From positions 25,151,311 through 25,215,310 of the forward strand of contig NC_087068.1 of the NCBI RefSeq assembly GCF_963678635.1: a stretch of 64,000 bases of DNA, in the 5' to 3' direction. The stretch's first letter is position 1, and each line of letters starts with the position of its first letter. This DNA comes from Symsagittifera roscoffensis (lineage: Eukaryota; Xenacoelomorpha; Acoela; Convolutidae). The translations under genes were made by a program, and so were the position numbers. Under the pieces are notes generated by a model. The model was not told the origin of the DNA. It searched no databases and was given only the letters and a program-made list of their open reading frames with translations. Below are positions 47,862 to 58,640 of this stretch, piece by piece.

Positions 47862-48908
47862 GCTGGGGGTTTGTTTTATGGTAGTCGGGAGGTTTTCCTA
47901 AATTTGTTTTCATTTGTTGATCCATTTGGGGTATCTTTGAAATGTTTGTACTTTAGGCCAAATGATCATGGGTCTTTTATACTTTAGGCTAATTTGCCAT
48001 TTTTGGTTGGATAGTTTTCGAGGTCTGGATTGGGAAAATATTGTTGATCTTTGAATTATTTGATAGGGGAGGGTTGTAATATTGAAGTGGTGTTTATTTT
48101 AATTGTCAAGTTTTAGTAAGGTGCTTATTTTTGACCTGTAGGTTGTGAAGTTATAATTATGGATATGCCTGGAGATTAATATCTGTCGGCTATTGAGTTT
48201 GTGTTAGAGATATTAAGGTGACAAATTTGAATGTATTCTATTGGCTGAACTTGAACTAGAATTAATCAAGTATGTTTTCAGCATATTATTACGAAAATGT
48301 GAAGGTTCAAAAAGATTAAAAAGAATATTAACATAAACCAAAATTAAGGTTGTTTTTGAAATTCAACTTTCTTTAATATTTTAGATTGTGGTATGAATGT
48401 CTTGTAACTTTTTCGTGGTTGCCTTCTAAGTCGTGATGTTTCTCTATGTTCGGATTTTTTTTGTTGATCCTGTGGTAAAATTTTTTCTGTCATTTTTCTA
48501 ATTTTTCTTTTTTTTTTAGGTATTTTTGATTCTGGTGTATTAACTGTTTGAGAAGCTATGTTTTTCTGTTGGATTGTTTTTGACTTTTATTGTTAAAATT
48601 TTAATCAAAATTTTTTTATCGGTTTGATTTTGTTCCGTTTGTGGATTATTTTGAACATTTTTGAACCTGTAAAAGAATATAATTGGGTTGATGCTCGGAG
48701 TGCGTATTCGTTTGAACAGTGTTGTATTTGACAGTAGGTTTGTCAATAATTTGATATTTGATATGTTTTTTTTTCGAAATGTTTGTAATTTTTTGGAGAT
48801 TTCTTTTTGTGTATTGAAATTGGGTATTAAAACAAACGTTTTAATTTTTAAATCTGTGGCTGGCATGAAACGTGAAATAATTTGGTTGTTTATATTTTGC
48901 TTTGTAAC
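47862..48908 (-). other. Spacer unit and Pol tail within the array
   Basis: Common spacer followed by the Pol C-terminal tail frame 48540-48866 (LIPNFNTQKEISKKLQ, then a Lys/Asn-rich end). There is no other gene. Confidence 0.45.
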
Positions 48909-49582
48909 AATTTCTTTGTTACTTTTTGGTAGATTTCATTATGTTTTTATCTCTATTTAAAATCCATTCGGTATGTGTGCCGGAAGCTAATTTTAGAAAA
49001 TGAGGATGATGAAAGTGATCTTCATCATGAGTGTGTAATGGTAGATTATAACATTTTGAATCTTTATTTGGTTGACAATAACCTTGTGTATTTTATAGGC
49101 ATTTGCTATAAACATAATTGGTTTTCGTGGCTTTTGATTAAAAACCATTTCTTATGATGACATTCCTAGGACCATTCTGTTGACCATTCAGTATTTCGTG
49201 TACCATTTCAATTATTGATACATCTAAGGTAGTTTTGTAATGAACGGTTCATACCTTTGACTAATCCGTTTGTCCAAAGTGCATGAGAAGTACGTGCTTT
49301 ATGTTTAATGTTATATAAGTAGCATAGTGTGATAATTTCATTATTTATGAATTCTATGCAGTTATCTGTGACTAGTATTTCGGGTAATCCGAATTTAGCA
49401 ATCCAGTGTTCGTAAAGTGTTGTATATGCGTAGTAAACATTACAATGTGGTACTGGGTCGAGTGCTACGTAGTGCTTAAATGCATCAACAATGACCATAA
49501 CGTAAGAGTTTCCTTCAGAGGATGGTGAAATTGGTCCTTTTGTGTCAATTGAATTTCTATGATTGAAATATAGACTTTGTCC
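48909..49582 (-). pseudogene. pol: Integrase fragment 2 of the array
   Basis: The core is at 49208-49498 with Lys in place of Thr in AFKHYV and Lys in GLVKG, so the catalytic Glu is replaced. This copy would be inactive even if translated. Confidence 0.65.
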
Positions 49583-49584
49583 TT

Positions 49585-50630
49585 TGCTGGGGGTTTGTTT
49601 TATGGTAGTCGGGAGGTTTTCCTAAATTTTTTTTCATTTGTTGATCCATTTGGGGTATCTTTGAAATGTTTGTACTTTAGGCCAAATGATCATGGGTCTT
49701 TTATACTTTAGGCTAATTTGCCATTTTTGGTTGGATAGTTTTCGAGGTCTGGATTGGGAAAATATTGTTGATCTTTAAATTATTTGATAGTGGAGGGTTG
49801 TAATATTGAAGTGGTGTTTATTTTAATTGTCAAGTTTTAGTAAGGTGCTTATTTTTGACCTGTAGGTTGTGAAGTTATAATTATGGATATGCCTGGAGAT
49901 TAATATCTGTCGGCTATTGAGTTTGTGTTAGAGATATTAAGGTGACAAATTTGAATGTATTCTATTGGCTGAACTTGAACTAGAATTAATCAAGTATGTT
50001 TTCAGCATATTATTACGAAAATGTGAAGGTTCAAAAAGATTAAAAAGAATATTAACATAAACCAAAATTAAGGTTGTTTTTGAAATTCAACTTTCTTGAA
50101 TATTTTAGATTGTGGTATGAATGTCTTGTAATTTTTTCGTGGTTGACTTCTAAGTCGTGATGATTCTCTATGTTCGGATTTTTGTTGTTGATCCTGTGGT
50201 AAAATTTTTTCTGTCATTTTTCTATTTTTTCTTTTTTTTGAGGTATTTTTGATTCTGGTGTATTAGCTGTTTGAGGGGCTATGTTTTTCCGTTGGATTGT
50301 TTTTGATTTTTATTGTTATTATCGGTTTGATTTTGTTCCGTTTGTGGATTATTTTGAACAATTTTTAAATTTAAAAAAATATATAATTGGGTTGATGCTC
50401 GGAGTGCGTATTCGTTTGAACAGTGTTGCATTTGACAGTAGGTTTGTCAATGATTTGATATTTGATATGCTTTTTTTTTCGAAGTGTTTGTAATTTTTTG
50501 GAGATTTCTTTTTGTGTATTGAAATTGGGTTTTAAAACAAACCGTTTAATTTTAAATCTGTGGCTGGCATGAAACGTGAAATAATTTGGTTGTTTATATT
50601 TTGCCTTTGTAACAATTTCTTTGTGACTTT
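49585..50630 (-). other. Spacer unit within the array
   Basis: Repeated at 51967-53012 with almost no change. It includes the Pol tail region in broken frames. Confidence 0.5.
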
Positions 50631-51350
50631 ATGGTAGATTTCATTATGTTTTATCTCTATTTAAAATCCATTCGGTATGTGTGCCGGAAGCTAATTTTAG
50701 AAGTTGTGGATGATGAAAGTGACCTTCATCATGGGTGTGTAATGGTAGATTATAACATATTGAATCTTTATTTGGTTGACAATAACCTTGTGTATTTTAT
50801 AGGCATTTGCTATAAACATAATTGGTTTTCGTGGCTTTTGATTAAAAACCATTTCTTATGATGACATTCCTAGGACCATTCTGTTGACCATTCAGTATTT
50901 CGTGTACCATTTCAATTATTGATACATCTAAAGTAGTCTTGTAATGAACGGTTCATACCTTCGACTAATCCGTTTGTCCAAAGTGCATGAGAAGTACGTG
51001 CTTTATGTTTAATGATATATAAGTAGCATAATGTGATAATTTCATTATTTATGAATTTTATGCAGTTATCTGTGACTAGTATTTCGGGTAATCCAAATTT
51101 AGCAATCCAGTGTTCGTAAAGTGTTGTATATGCGTAGTAAACATTACAATGTGGTACTGGGTTGAGTGCTACGTAGTGCGTAAATGCATCAAAAATGACC
51201 ATAATGCAAGAGTTTCCTTCAGAGGATGGTGAAATTGGTCTTTTTGTGTCAATTGAAATTCTATGATTGAAATATAGACTTTGTCCCTTGAAATCTTGTT
51301 TTTGTGCTAACTGTTTTTGATTGGGGTAAGGTTTATTTAACTGACATATT
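50631..51350 (-). pseudogene. pol: Integrase fragment 3 of the array
   Basis: Core at 50912-51202 with D, D and E positions present. The sequence upstream of it is open to the joint at 51350, where it stops in the zinc-finger region. Confidence 0.65.
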
Positions 51351-51964
51351 CGGTATGTGTGCCGGAAGCTAATTTTAGAAAATGTGGATGATGAAAGTGA
51401 TCTTCACCATGAGTGTGTAATGGTAGATTATAACATTTTGAATCTTTATTTGGTTGACAATAACCTTGTGTATTTTATAGGCATTTGCTATAAACATAAT
51501 TGGTTTTCGTGGCTTTTGATTAAAAACCATTTCTTATGATGACATTCCTAGGACCATTCTGTTGACCATTCAGTATTTCGTGTACCATTTCAATTATTGA
51601 TACATCTAAGGTAGTTTTGTAATGAACGGTTCATACCTTTGACTAATCCGTTTGTCCAAAGTGCATGAGAAGTACGTGCTTTATGTTTAATGTTATATAA
51701 GTAGCATAGTGTGATAATTTCATTATTTAAGAATTCAATGCAGTTATCTGTGACTAGTATTTCGGGTAATCCGAATTTAGCAATCCAGTGTTCGTAAAGT
51801 GTTGTATATGCGTAGTAAACATTACAATGTGGTACTGGGTCGAGTGCTACGTAGTGCGTAAATGCATCAACAATGACCATAATGTAAGAGTTTCCTTCAG
51901 AGGATGGTGAAATTGGTCCTTTTGTGTCAATTGAATTTCTATGATTGAAATATAGACTTTGTCC
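51351..51964 (-). pseudogene. pol: Integrase fragment 4 of the array
   Basis: Core at 51590-51880, the 2382-bp twin of fragment 2. It too has Lys for the catalytic Glu (GLVKG). Confidence 0.65.
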
Positions 51965-51966
51965 TT

Positions 51967-53012
51967 TGCTGGGGGTTTGTTTTATGGTAGTCGGGAGGTT
52001 TTCCTAAATTTGTTTTCATTTGTTGATCCATTTGGGGTATCTTTGAAATGTTTGTACTTTAGGCCAAATGATCATGGGTCTTTTATACTTTAGGCTAATT
52101 TGCCATTTTTGGTTGGATAGTTTTCGAGGTCTGGATTGGGAAAATATTGTTGATCTTTAAATTATTTGATAGTGGAGGGTTGTAATATTGAAGTGGTGTT
52201 TATTTTAATTGTCAAGTTTTAGTAAGGTGCTTATTTTTGACCTGTAGGTTGTGAAGTTATAATTATGGATATGCCTGGAGATTAATATCTGTCGGCTATT
52301 GAGTTTGTGTTAGAGATATTAAGGTGACAAATTTGAATGTATTCTATTGGCTGAACTTGAACTAGAATTAATCAAGTATGTTTTCAGCATATTATTACGA
52401 AAATGTGAAGGTTCAAAAAGATTAAAAAGAATATTAACATAAACCAAAATTAAGGTTGTTTTTGAAATTCAACTTTCTTGAATATTTTAGATTGTGGTAT
52501 GAATGTCTTGTAATTTTTTCGTGGTTGACTTCTAAGTCGTGATGATTCTCTATGTTCGGATTTTTGTTGTTGATCCTGTGGTAAAATTTTTTCTGTCATT
52601 TTTCTATTTTTTCTTTTTTTTGAGGTATTTTTGATTCTGGTGTATTAGCTGTTTGAGGGGCTATGTTTTTCCGTTGGATTGTTTTTGATTTTTATTGTTA
52701 TTATCGGTTTGATTTTGTTCCGTTTGTGGATTAATTTGAACAATTTTTAAATTTAAAAAAATATATAATTGGGTTGATGCTCGGAGTGCGTATTCGTTTG
52801 AACAGTGTTGCATTTGACAGTAGGTTTGTCAATGATTTGATATTTGATATGCTTTTTTTTTCGAAGTGTTTGTAATTTTTTGGAGATTTCTTTTTGTGTA
52901 TTGAAATTGGGTTTTAAAACAAACCGTTTAATTTTAAATCTGTGGCTGGCATGAAACGTGAAATAATTTGGTTGTTTATATTTTGCCTTTGTAACAATTT
53001 CTTTGTGACTTT
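51967..53012 (-). other. Last spacer unit of the array
   Basis: Twin of 49585-50630. No gene seen. Confidence 0.5.
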
Positions 53013-54300
53013 ATGGTAGATTTCATTATGTTTTATCTCTATTTAAAATCCATTCGGTATGTGTGCCGGAAGCTAATTTTAGAAGTTGTGGATGATGAAA
53101 GTGACCTTCATCATGGGTGTGTAATGGTAGATTATAACATATTGAATCTTTATTTGGTTGACAATAACCTTGTGTATTTTATAGGCATTTGCTATAAACA
53201 TAATTGGTTTTCGTGGCTTTTGATTAAAAACCATTTCTTATGATGACATTCCTAGGACCATTCTGTTGACCATTCAGTATTTCGTGTACCATTTCAATTA
53301 TTGATACATCTAAGGTAGTCTTGTAATGAACGGTTCATACCTTCGACTAATCCGTTTGTCCAAAGTGCATGAGAAGTACGTGCTTTATGTTTAATGATAT
53401 ATAAGTAGCATAGTGTGATAATTTCATTATTTATGAATTTTATGCAGTTATCTGTGACTAGTATTTCGGGTAATCCAAATTTAGCAATCCAGTGTTCGTA
53501 AAGTGTTGTATATGCGTAGTAAACATTACAATGTGGTACTGGGTTGAGTGCTACGTAGTGCGTAAATGCATCAAAAATGACCATAATGCAAGAGTTTCCT
53601 TCAGAGGATGGTGAAATTGGTCCTTTTGTGTCAATTGAAATTCTATGATTGAAATATAGACTTTGTCCCTTGAAATCTTGTTTTTGTGCTAACTGTTTTT
53701 GATTGGGGTAAGGTTTATTTAACTGACATATTAAGCAATCGTTGCATAATACTTTAATCCAAATTGGTGCATTTGGGAAGTAGAAATTTTGTGTAAAATT
53801 TGAAAATGTCTTTTCTGATCTTGAGTGTCTTTTTGTATTTTGCGTATGTGATACGTTGAATGCTATCAACATCATACTTAGAGGGAGACAGGGGTTTTTT
53901 GAATCAGGTGTTTGATATTCTAAAAGATCTGTGTTCTCATTTATAAATGTATGGTTAAATTTTCTAAAATAGCGGAGGAGTGTTTTATTTCCTAAAATTG
54001 TTTTATCAGCTTTTTGCTGGTTTTGTTTTATATTTGTGCCTTGATTTGAGTTGTCTAATAAACGGGTCAAAATTTTAGTTTTTTTGTAAAAATTTTAGTG
54101 TAATTTTTTCTGTTGGTGGTACAAAATTATTTTCGACTTCTGATTTTGATAAGGTAATTGAGTCGAGTGGGTCATGAAGATTAAAAAATTGATTTACTGC
54201 GTATTTTAAATCATTTGTTGGTGGTCCTGATAAATTTATTTTATCAGTTAAATTTCCTTTTTCTATTAATGGGAAGGATCTTTTTTATGTGGTTGTTGGT
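53013..54300 (-). pseudogene. pol: Integrase, copy F (most complete)
   Basis: An open block of 258 codons (53294-54070). The zinc-binding HHCC is His75, His82, Cys112 and Cys115. The catalytic triad is Asp147 (SIDTKGP), Asp207 (VTDNC) and Glu243 (GLVEG), giving D-59-D-35-E, the spacing of retroviral integrases. The frame meets a TGA after RCINN. The following C-terminal part is in another frame and has lost about 54 bp relative to copies D and E. Further C-terminal sequence to 53060 is recognisable but broken by a TAA after GMSS. Its role was to insert the cDNA into the genome. Confidence 0.75.
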
Positions 54301-54467
54301 TTGTTAATTTTTTATCCAATGAAAATATGGGATTGTTTTGAATGTGGATGTTCCTAATAAATCAACTTCAAAGTGATTATTTTGACAATCTAAATAATGG
54401 GAAAATATTGCAAATTGTTTATTTGCGATTGATCTATGTCGGTTTTTACTGCATATTTACATTCTAA

Positions 54468-54980
54468 TCATGGTGATGTTTCATCTTTTGCTAGATGAAA
54501 TTTAATATTTTGTGGTATTTCAACTGTAAATTTTCGTGAAAGTAGTTCAGGTGGTGTCTTTCTACTTAATGTATCTGGTAATGCACAATTTTTTCCTGCT
54601 GTCCAGACTCTATGTAGGTTTGGGAATTTCATTAGTATTAATTGAAATCTATAAACTCTATGGTTTGGATTTGACTTTCGTGTAAAAAGAAGTATAATTG
54701 GTTTGTGATCTGTAAATAGAACTGTTGGATGTTTTGATCTAAGTATCAGAAATTCATATTCTGTAAGTGTATATATTATAGCTGTGCATTCTCTCATGAG
54801 AGTAAAGAGTCGTAATTCAGCTTGTTTAAATAAACGAGAGTTTGCTGATATGAGATTCATTTTGTTTGTTCCTTTATGTGATTGTAGTAATGCTGCGCCG
54901 GAGCCAAAATTTGAAGCATCGCACATTGCGTAAAATGGTTGATTTGGATCTGGGAGTGTATTTGATATTTATTCTGTTAA
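54468..54980 (-). pseudogene. pol: RNase H, copy F
   Basis: An open block of 152 codons. Asp3 (CDASNFGSGAALLQ), Glu46 (RECTAI) and Asp73 (FTDHKP) are the expected metal ligands, and ALPDTLSR closes the domain as in Ty3-type elements. It ends in TGA after DETSP, although sequence resembling the same protein (LECKYAV) continues in the same frame past the stop. Confidence 0.75.
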
Positions 54981-55074
54981 ACGTTTTTTTAATTTCTTCA
55001 AAGCGTGTTTGATGTTCGGTAGTCCATTCAAAGTTATTTTGCTGTCTAAGGATGTTATAGAAGGGTCTTAAGTA

Positions 55075-56240
55075 TTACTGAATTTTGTATACATATTTAC
55101 TTAAAAAATTAACCATTCCAAGAAATTCTGGGATTTTCTTTTTATTTGTGGGTGGTTGAAGTTTTTGAATTGCGTCGATGCGTGATCTTAACGGAGTTAT
55201 AGTGTTCCTTTCAAAAATGTGTCCAAGAAACTTAACGCCTGTTAGGAAAAAGTGTGATTTTTCCGGGGCTGCTTTCATGTTTTCATTTTTGAGTATTTGA
55301 AGATATTGTTCTAAAACTGTAAGCATTTCGTCTTTAGTTTGTGATTGCATGAAAACATCGTCTGAATATGTGATTGCATTTTTCTTGAGTATAAGTGGTC
55401 AAAAAACTTTACTCATAAAAGTTGAAAAAGCTGCTGGTCATATGGATATTCCATAGAACAATCTATTGATTTCATATTGTTGATTTCCAATAACGAATTG
55501 TGTTAATCGTCTTGATTGTTCATCTAATGGCATTTGGTTGTATGCACTATTCATGTCTGCCGTTGTGAAATATTTACAATTTATTTTTGTCAGGATGACT
55601 TGAATTGGTTCAATAGGCCAATTGCATTTAGATTCGTCTATTAGTGAATTGAGATATCTAGCGTCTAGAACTGTTTTTAGTGATTCCCCTTTAGCTGGGA
55701 TGATCATTGGATTGATAAAGGTGTTACTTTTTGGCTGTTCTTCTTTGTTTACTGGGGATATGATTTCGTATTGTTCTAAAACGTCAAGTAGTCTGTTTAC
55801 TTTATCATGTAAGTGTTTTGGTACTTTGCTTGCTCTTTGTTTTTTGAAAATTGCGTCAGGTTTTAAAGGTAAATGTAGTGGTGAACTATTTTTTCCAACA
55901 TCAAATTTTGATGTTGCATAAACTGTTGGATGTTTTAACAGTAGTTTGGCTAATTTGTCAATTTTTTTTTGTGTGATTTGAGAGTGTTGAAAATTAAAGA
56001 GTGTGAAATAATCTGTATATCTTTTTTCGTTGCTTATTATATTATTTATTGATAAATCTTCATTAAGAATTTTTGATTGTTAAATGTCTATCAGTTGAAA
56101 TATATTATAGACTCTGTATGCTACTTCGTTTGTGGGTGAAGTTGTAGCATTTGTTTCACAGTATCCTAAGAGTCCTAAAGGTAATGTTATCTTGTATGGT
56201 GAATTATTATATAAGTGTAGCGAAATGATATCGTAGTTTG
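55075..56240 (-). pseudogene. pol: Reverse transcriptase, copy F
   Basis: From right to left: an N-terminal finger region coded at about 55710-55920 (antisense of a plus ORF), then 55438-55707 with VLDARYLNSLIDE and TTADMNSAYNQ. A TGA after YGISI and another TGA follow, then YSDD at 55357-55368, then KAAPEKSHFFLTGVKFLGHI and EFLGMVNFLSKYV (55075-55350). The second TGA stands where copies C and E have an Arg codon. It would copy element RNA into DNA, but is dead as it stands unless TGA is read through. Confidence 0.75.
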
Positions 56241-56270
56241 AGATTTTCATGTTTTTTATGGATGAAAATG

Positions 56271-56860
56271 TTATTCGAAAAATTTATGAATGGGTCTAAT
56301 TTCGAGATCTGACATAAAGAGTTGTTGTTTGTTTTGGTTTTTATCATATTGGTGAACTTGTTTGATTGAAAAGTTATATATATTTCCTGATAGTGGCTTC
56401 AGGTATTTTCGTTCCTGATTGTAAAAAGGGTAAATTTTGGAAAAAAATCGTGGTTGTATGTTTAATTTTTGAAAGAATGTTAAGGCTGTGTTTTTCATTC
56501 TTGTATACTTGTCTTTTATATGGATTTTGCTATTTAAAATGTTTATTGTGGGAATATATTTAGTTATAAACGGTATGCCAATGATATTGTGTTTTATATC
56601 TGTTATGAGAAATGTTTGTTTAAATGGTTTGTTCAAAATATTATTTTGTTTCATTGTTCTGGTGGGGACAAGGAAAAATTGGATTTCTCTATAATTAATT
56701 AATCTTGAGCCTTGTGCTGTTGCTAACTTACTGGCTGTTTTCATAGATACTAAGTTTGGATGTAATGTTTTGATTTCATTCCAAGTGGGAATATTAATGA
56801 TATTTGATTCTGCTCCTGAGTCTATTGAAAAATCTATTTCAAGATCTGGTGGTTGAAATT
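56271..56860 (-). pseudogene. pol: Aspartic protease, copy F
   Basis: A frame open from 56271 to beyond 56744. The catalytic DSG is coded at 56814-56822 within FSIDSGAESNIINIP. The later strand motif is DIKHNIIGIPFITKY. Upstream, a TGA stands in the phrase that reads SPRNQEF in copy E. This is a retropepsin that works as a dimer to cut Gag-Pol. Confidence 0.7.
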
Positions 56861-57174
56861 CTTGGTTTCATGGGCTTTCTAATAGAAATTCGGATTGTCC
56901 AATTTTTTTCTCTGGGTTTTTCTTTTTGTATAATTTGATAAGTGTGGTTTGTACTTGAGCATTGTCCTTCATGTTTTTCGGGTTTAATTACAGTGTTAAT
57001 TTCATTTACTTCTTGTGTACTTCTTGTTAAGTTCCAATTGAGTTTCGTAAATGTGTGAACTGAAGGGTTGTTCATATATGATAGGTTCGTAGTCATTTCC
57101 AACTTTTATCATATTTACTGACATTTTGTTATCTGTATCACTTTCACTGTCTGTTGTTTCACAATTAATGTGGT

Positions 57175-57960
57175 TTAGTTGTAATTCAGTACTTTCTGTA
57201 TCATCGATACCAGGGGGTCCTGAAGTTGTTCCTTCAGTTGTTTGTACTTGGTTAATTTGTCTTTGATGTTTTGGAGTATTGCTTCTATATCTGTGTTGGG
57301 AATCTGGATAACGGTTACTATTCCTATGAGGAGATTGGGAATAATTTCTTTGTATATTGTTATAACTTGATTTTCTGTTTTGTGAATCGTTTCGTGATCT
57401 ATTTGGATATATATTATTGGGTCTTTGATAATTTCTATTTTAGGAGTTGTTTCTTGATCTGTTATTTGGATAATATTGATTTCGATTATTTGAATAGCTT
57501 CTATTTCTATTATTTGAATAGTTTCTATTTCTATTGTACGATGAATTTCGTGATCTATCGAATAGTGTCTAATCCTAGGGTGTGAATGGGAACTGGTTGC
57601 AGATGAAAATTTTCTTCTGTTTACATTCGATCGTGAATAGTTATTTCGATATTGATTATGTTGACTATTTGATCGACTATATCTAATTTGTGAGAAATTT
57701 CGTGAATTTCTTTGTTCTGCTGATCTACCTCTATAACTTAATTGATTTCTTGAATAGTTTGAATTATTTGGAAGTGGTTTTCCAGAACTGTTGTTACTGT
57801 GTATTTTTTTATTTGGTAGGTTTTGGTCTTTTTTCATGTACTGGTAGAATGATTTGTTTGGTTTTTGTACTTTTGTGGTTTGTTTTGATTATCTGCTGCT
57901 TTTGTCTACATTTGGCAATGCAGTGTCCGTATCTTCGGCAAAAATTACACCATTTTTGAC
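57175..57960 (-). pseudogene. gag: Gag nucleocapsid: CCHC knuckle and RS-rich tail, copy F
   Basis: 57908-57949 codes for CNFCRRYGHCIAKC, a perfect C-x2-C-x4-H-x4-C knuckle, the only one kept in the element. It is followed, after a frame change near 57840, by the RS/Asn-rich tail with Ile/Glu repeats (57175-57837). It would bind genomic RNA. Confidence 0.7.
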
Positions 57961-58054
57961 AGATGGTTTACCTTTGAAATTTGGGTTTTTCTCATATAGG
58001 TTTAGAATTTCAGTGATTTTTCAGATAGATCTACATCTGAATCCTGGATGTTAT

Positions 58055-58640
58055 TTATATGTGTAAAACCGGTTCTCGAATTGAGGATGGATGTGATGCT
58101 CTCTTTTTAATAGCTGTTTTCTTTAATTGAGCTGTTAGAGTCATCACTAAGATTTCCGTCATTTTCGTGTTTTTATAATCATGTGTATGAAGTGAATATG
58201 CTTTTTGCACTTGTGTTTCGATTCTAACTGCCAATTGTTTATTTGTTTCATTTGGTAGTCTGCGAATTTCATTAGATAAAGCTCTTTGATGTTGTTTGTT
58301 TCTTTCAGAATCAAACATTTTTGAAAATTTTTGTGTGAATCTTTTTCAATCTGATTTTATGTCTATAGGTAGAACTGAAAACCATTTTTGAGCTGCGCCA
58401 TCAAGTGTTGTTTGTATTAACGCTATTCGTCGATGTATTCAATTTTGATGAAGTGGTGTGTTAATTGGTTCAGGTCCTATATTTAAGATTAAGTTTGCTG
58501 TAACTGCATTTAAATAATCTTCTACAGAATACTCAGGGTCTGTGCCTGTAAATATCATCAATGATTTATTTGATGTGATCGACGATCCACCCATTAGGTA
58601 TGGATTCATCGTCCTTTGTAGTGATTCTGCGGCTTTTGGT
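58055..58640 (-). pseudogene. gag: Gag capsid region
   Basis: The minus strand codes for IALIQTTLDGAAQKWF near 58390-58440. From 58318 leftwards come NEIRRLPNETNKQLAVRI and MTEILVMTLTAQL, the helical pattern of the Retrotrans_gag capsid domain. In-frame TGA codons stand at 58346-58348 and 58439-58441. The second half is open (58055-58318). This is the only capsid copy in the window, because the duplications begin downstream of it. Confidence 0.65.

Larger units (their letters stand above)
46399..53732. repeat. Array of integrase-end plus spacer units
   Basis: Joints with CTTTGTCCT fused to TTGCTGGGGG occur at 47861, 49585 and 51967. A different joint (ACTGACATATT fused to CGGTATGTG) is at 51350. 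The block 48969-51350 is repeated at 51351-53732 with an offset of exactly 2382 bp and very few differences. Microhomology of two to four bases is seen at the joints. Confidence 0.85.

Noticed and set aside
28000-54000. A CRISPR-like or prokaryotic repeat array
   Set aside because: Repeat units are kilobases long and code for retroelement proteins. There are no short direct repeats with spacers.
55622-55921. A 99-codon plus-strand ORF
   Set aside because: It is the complement of the reverse transcriptase N-terminal region.
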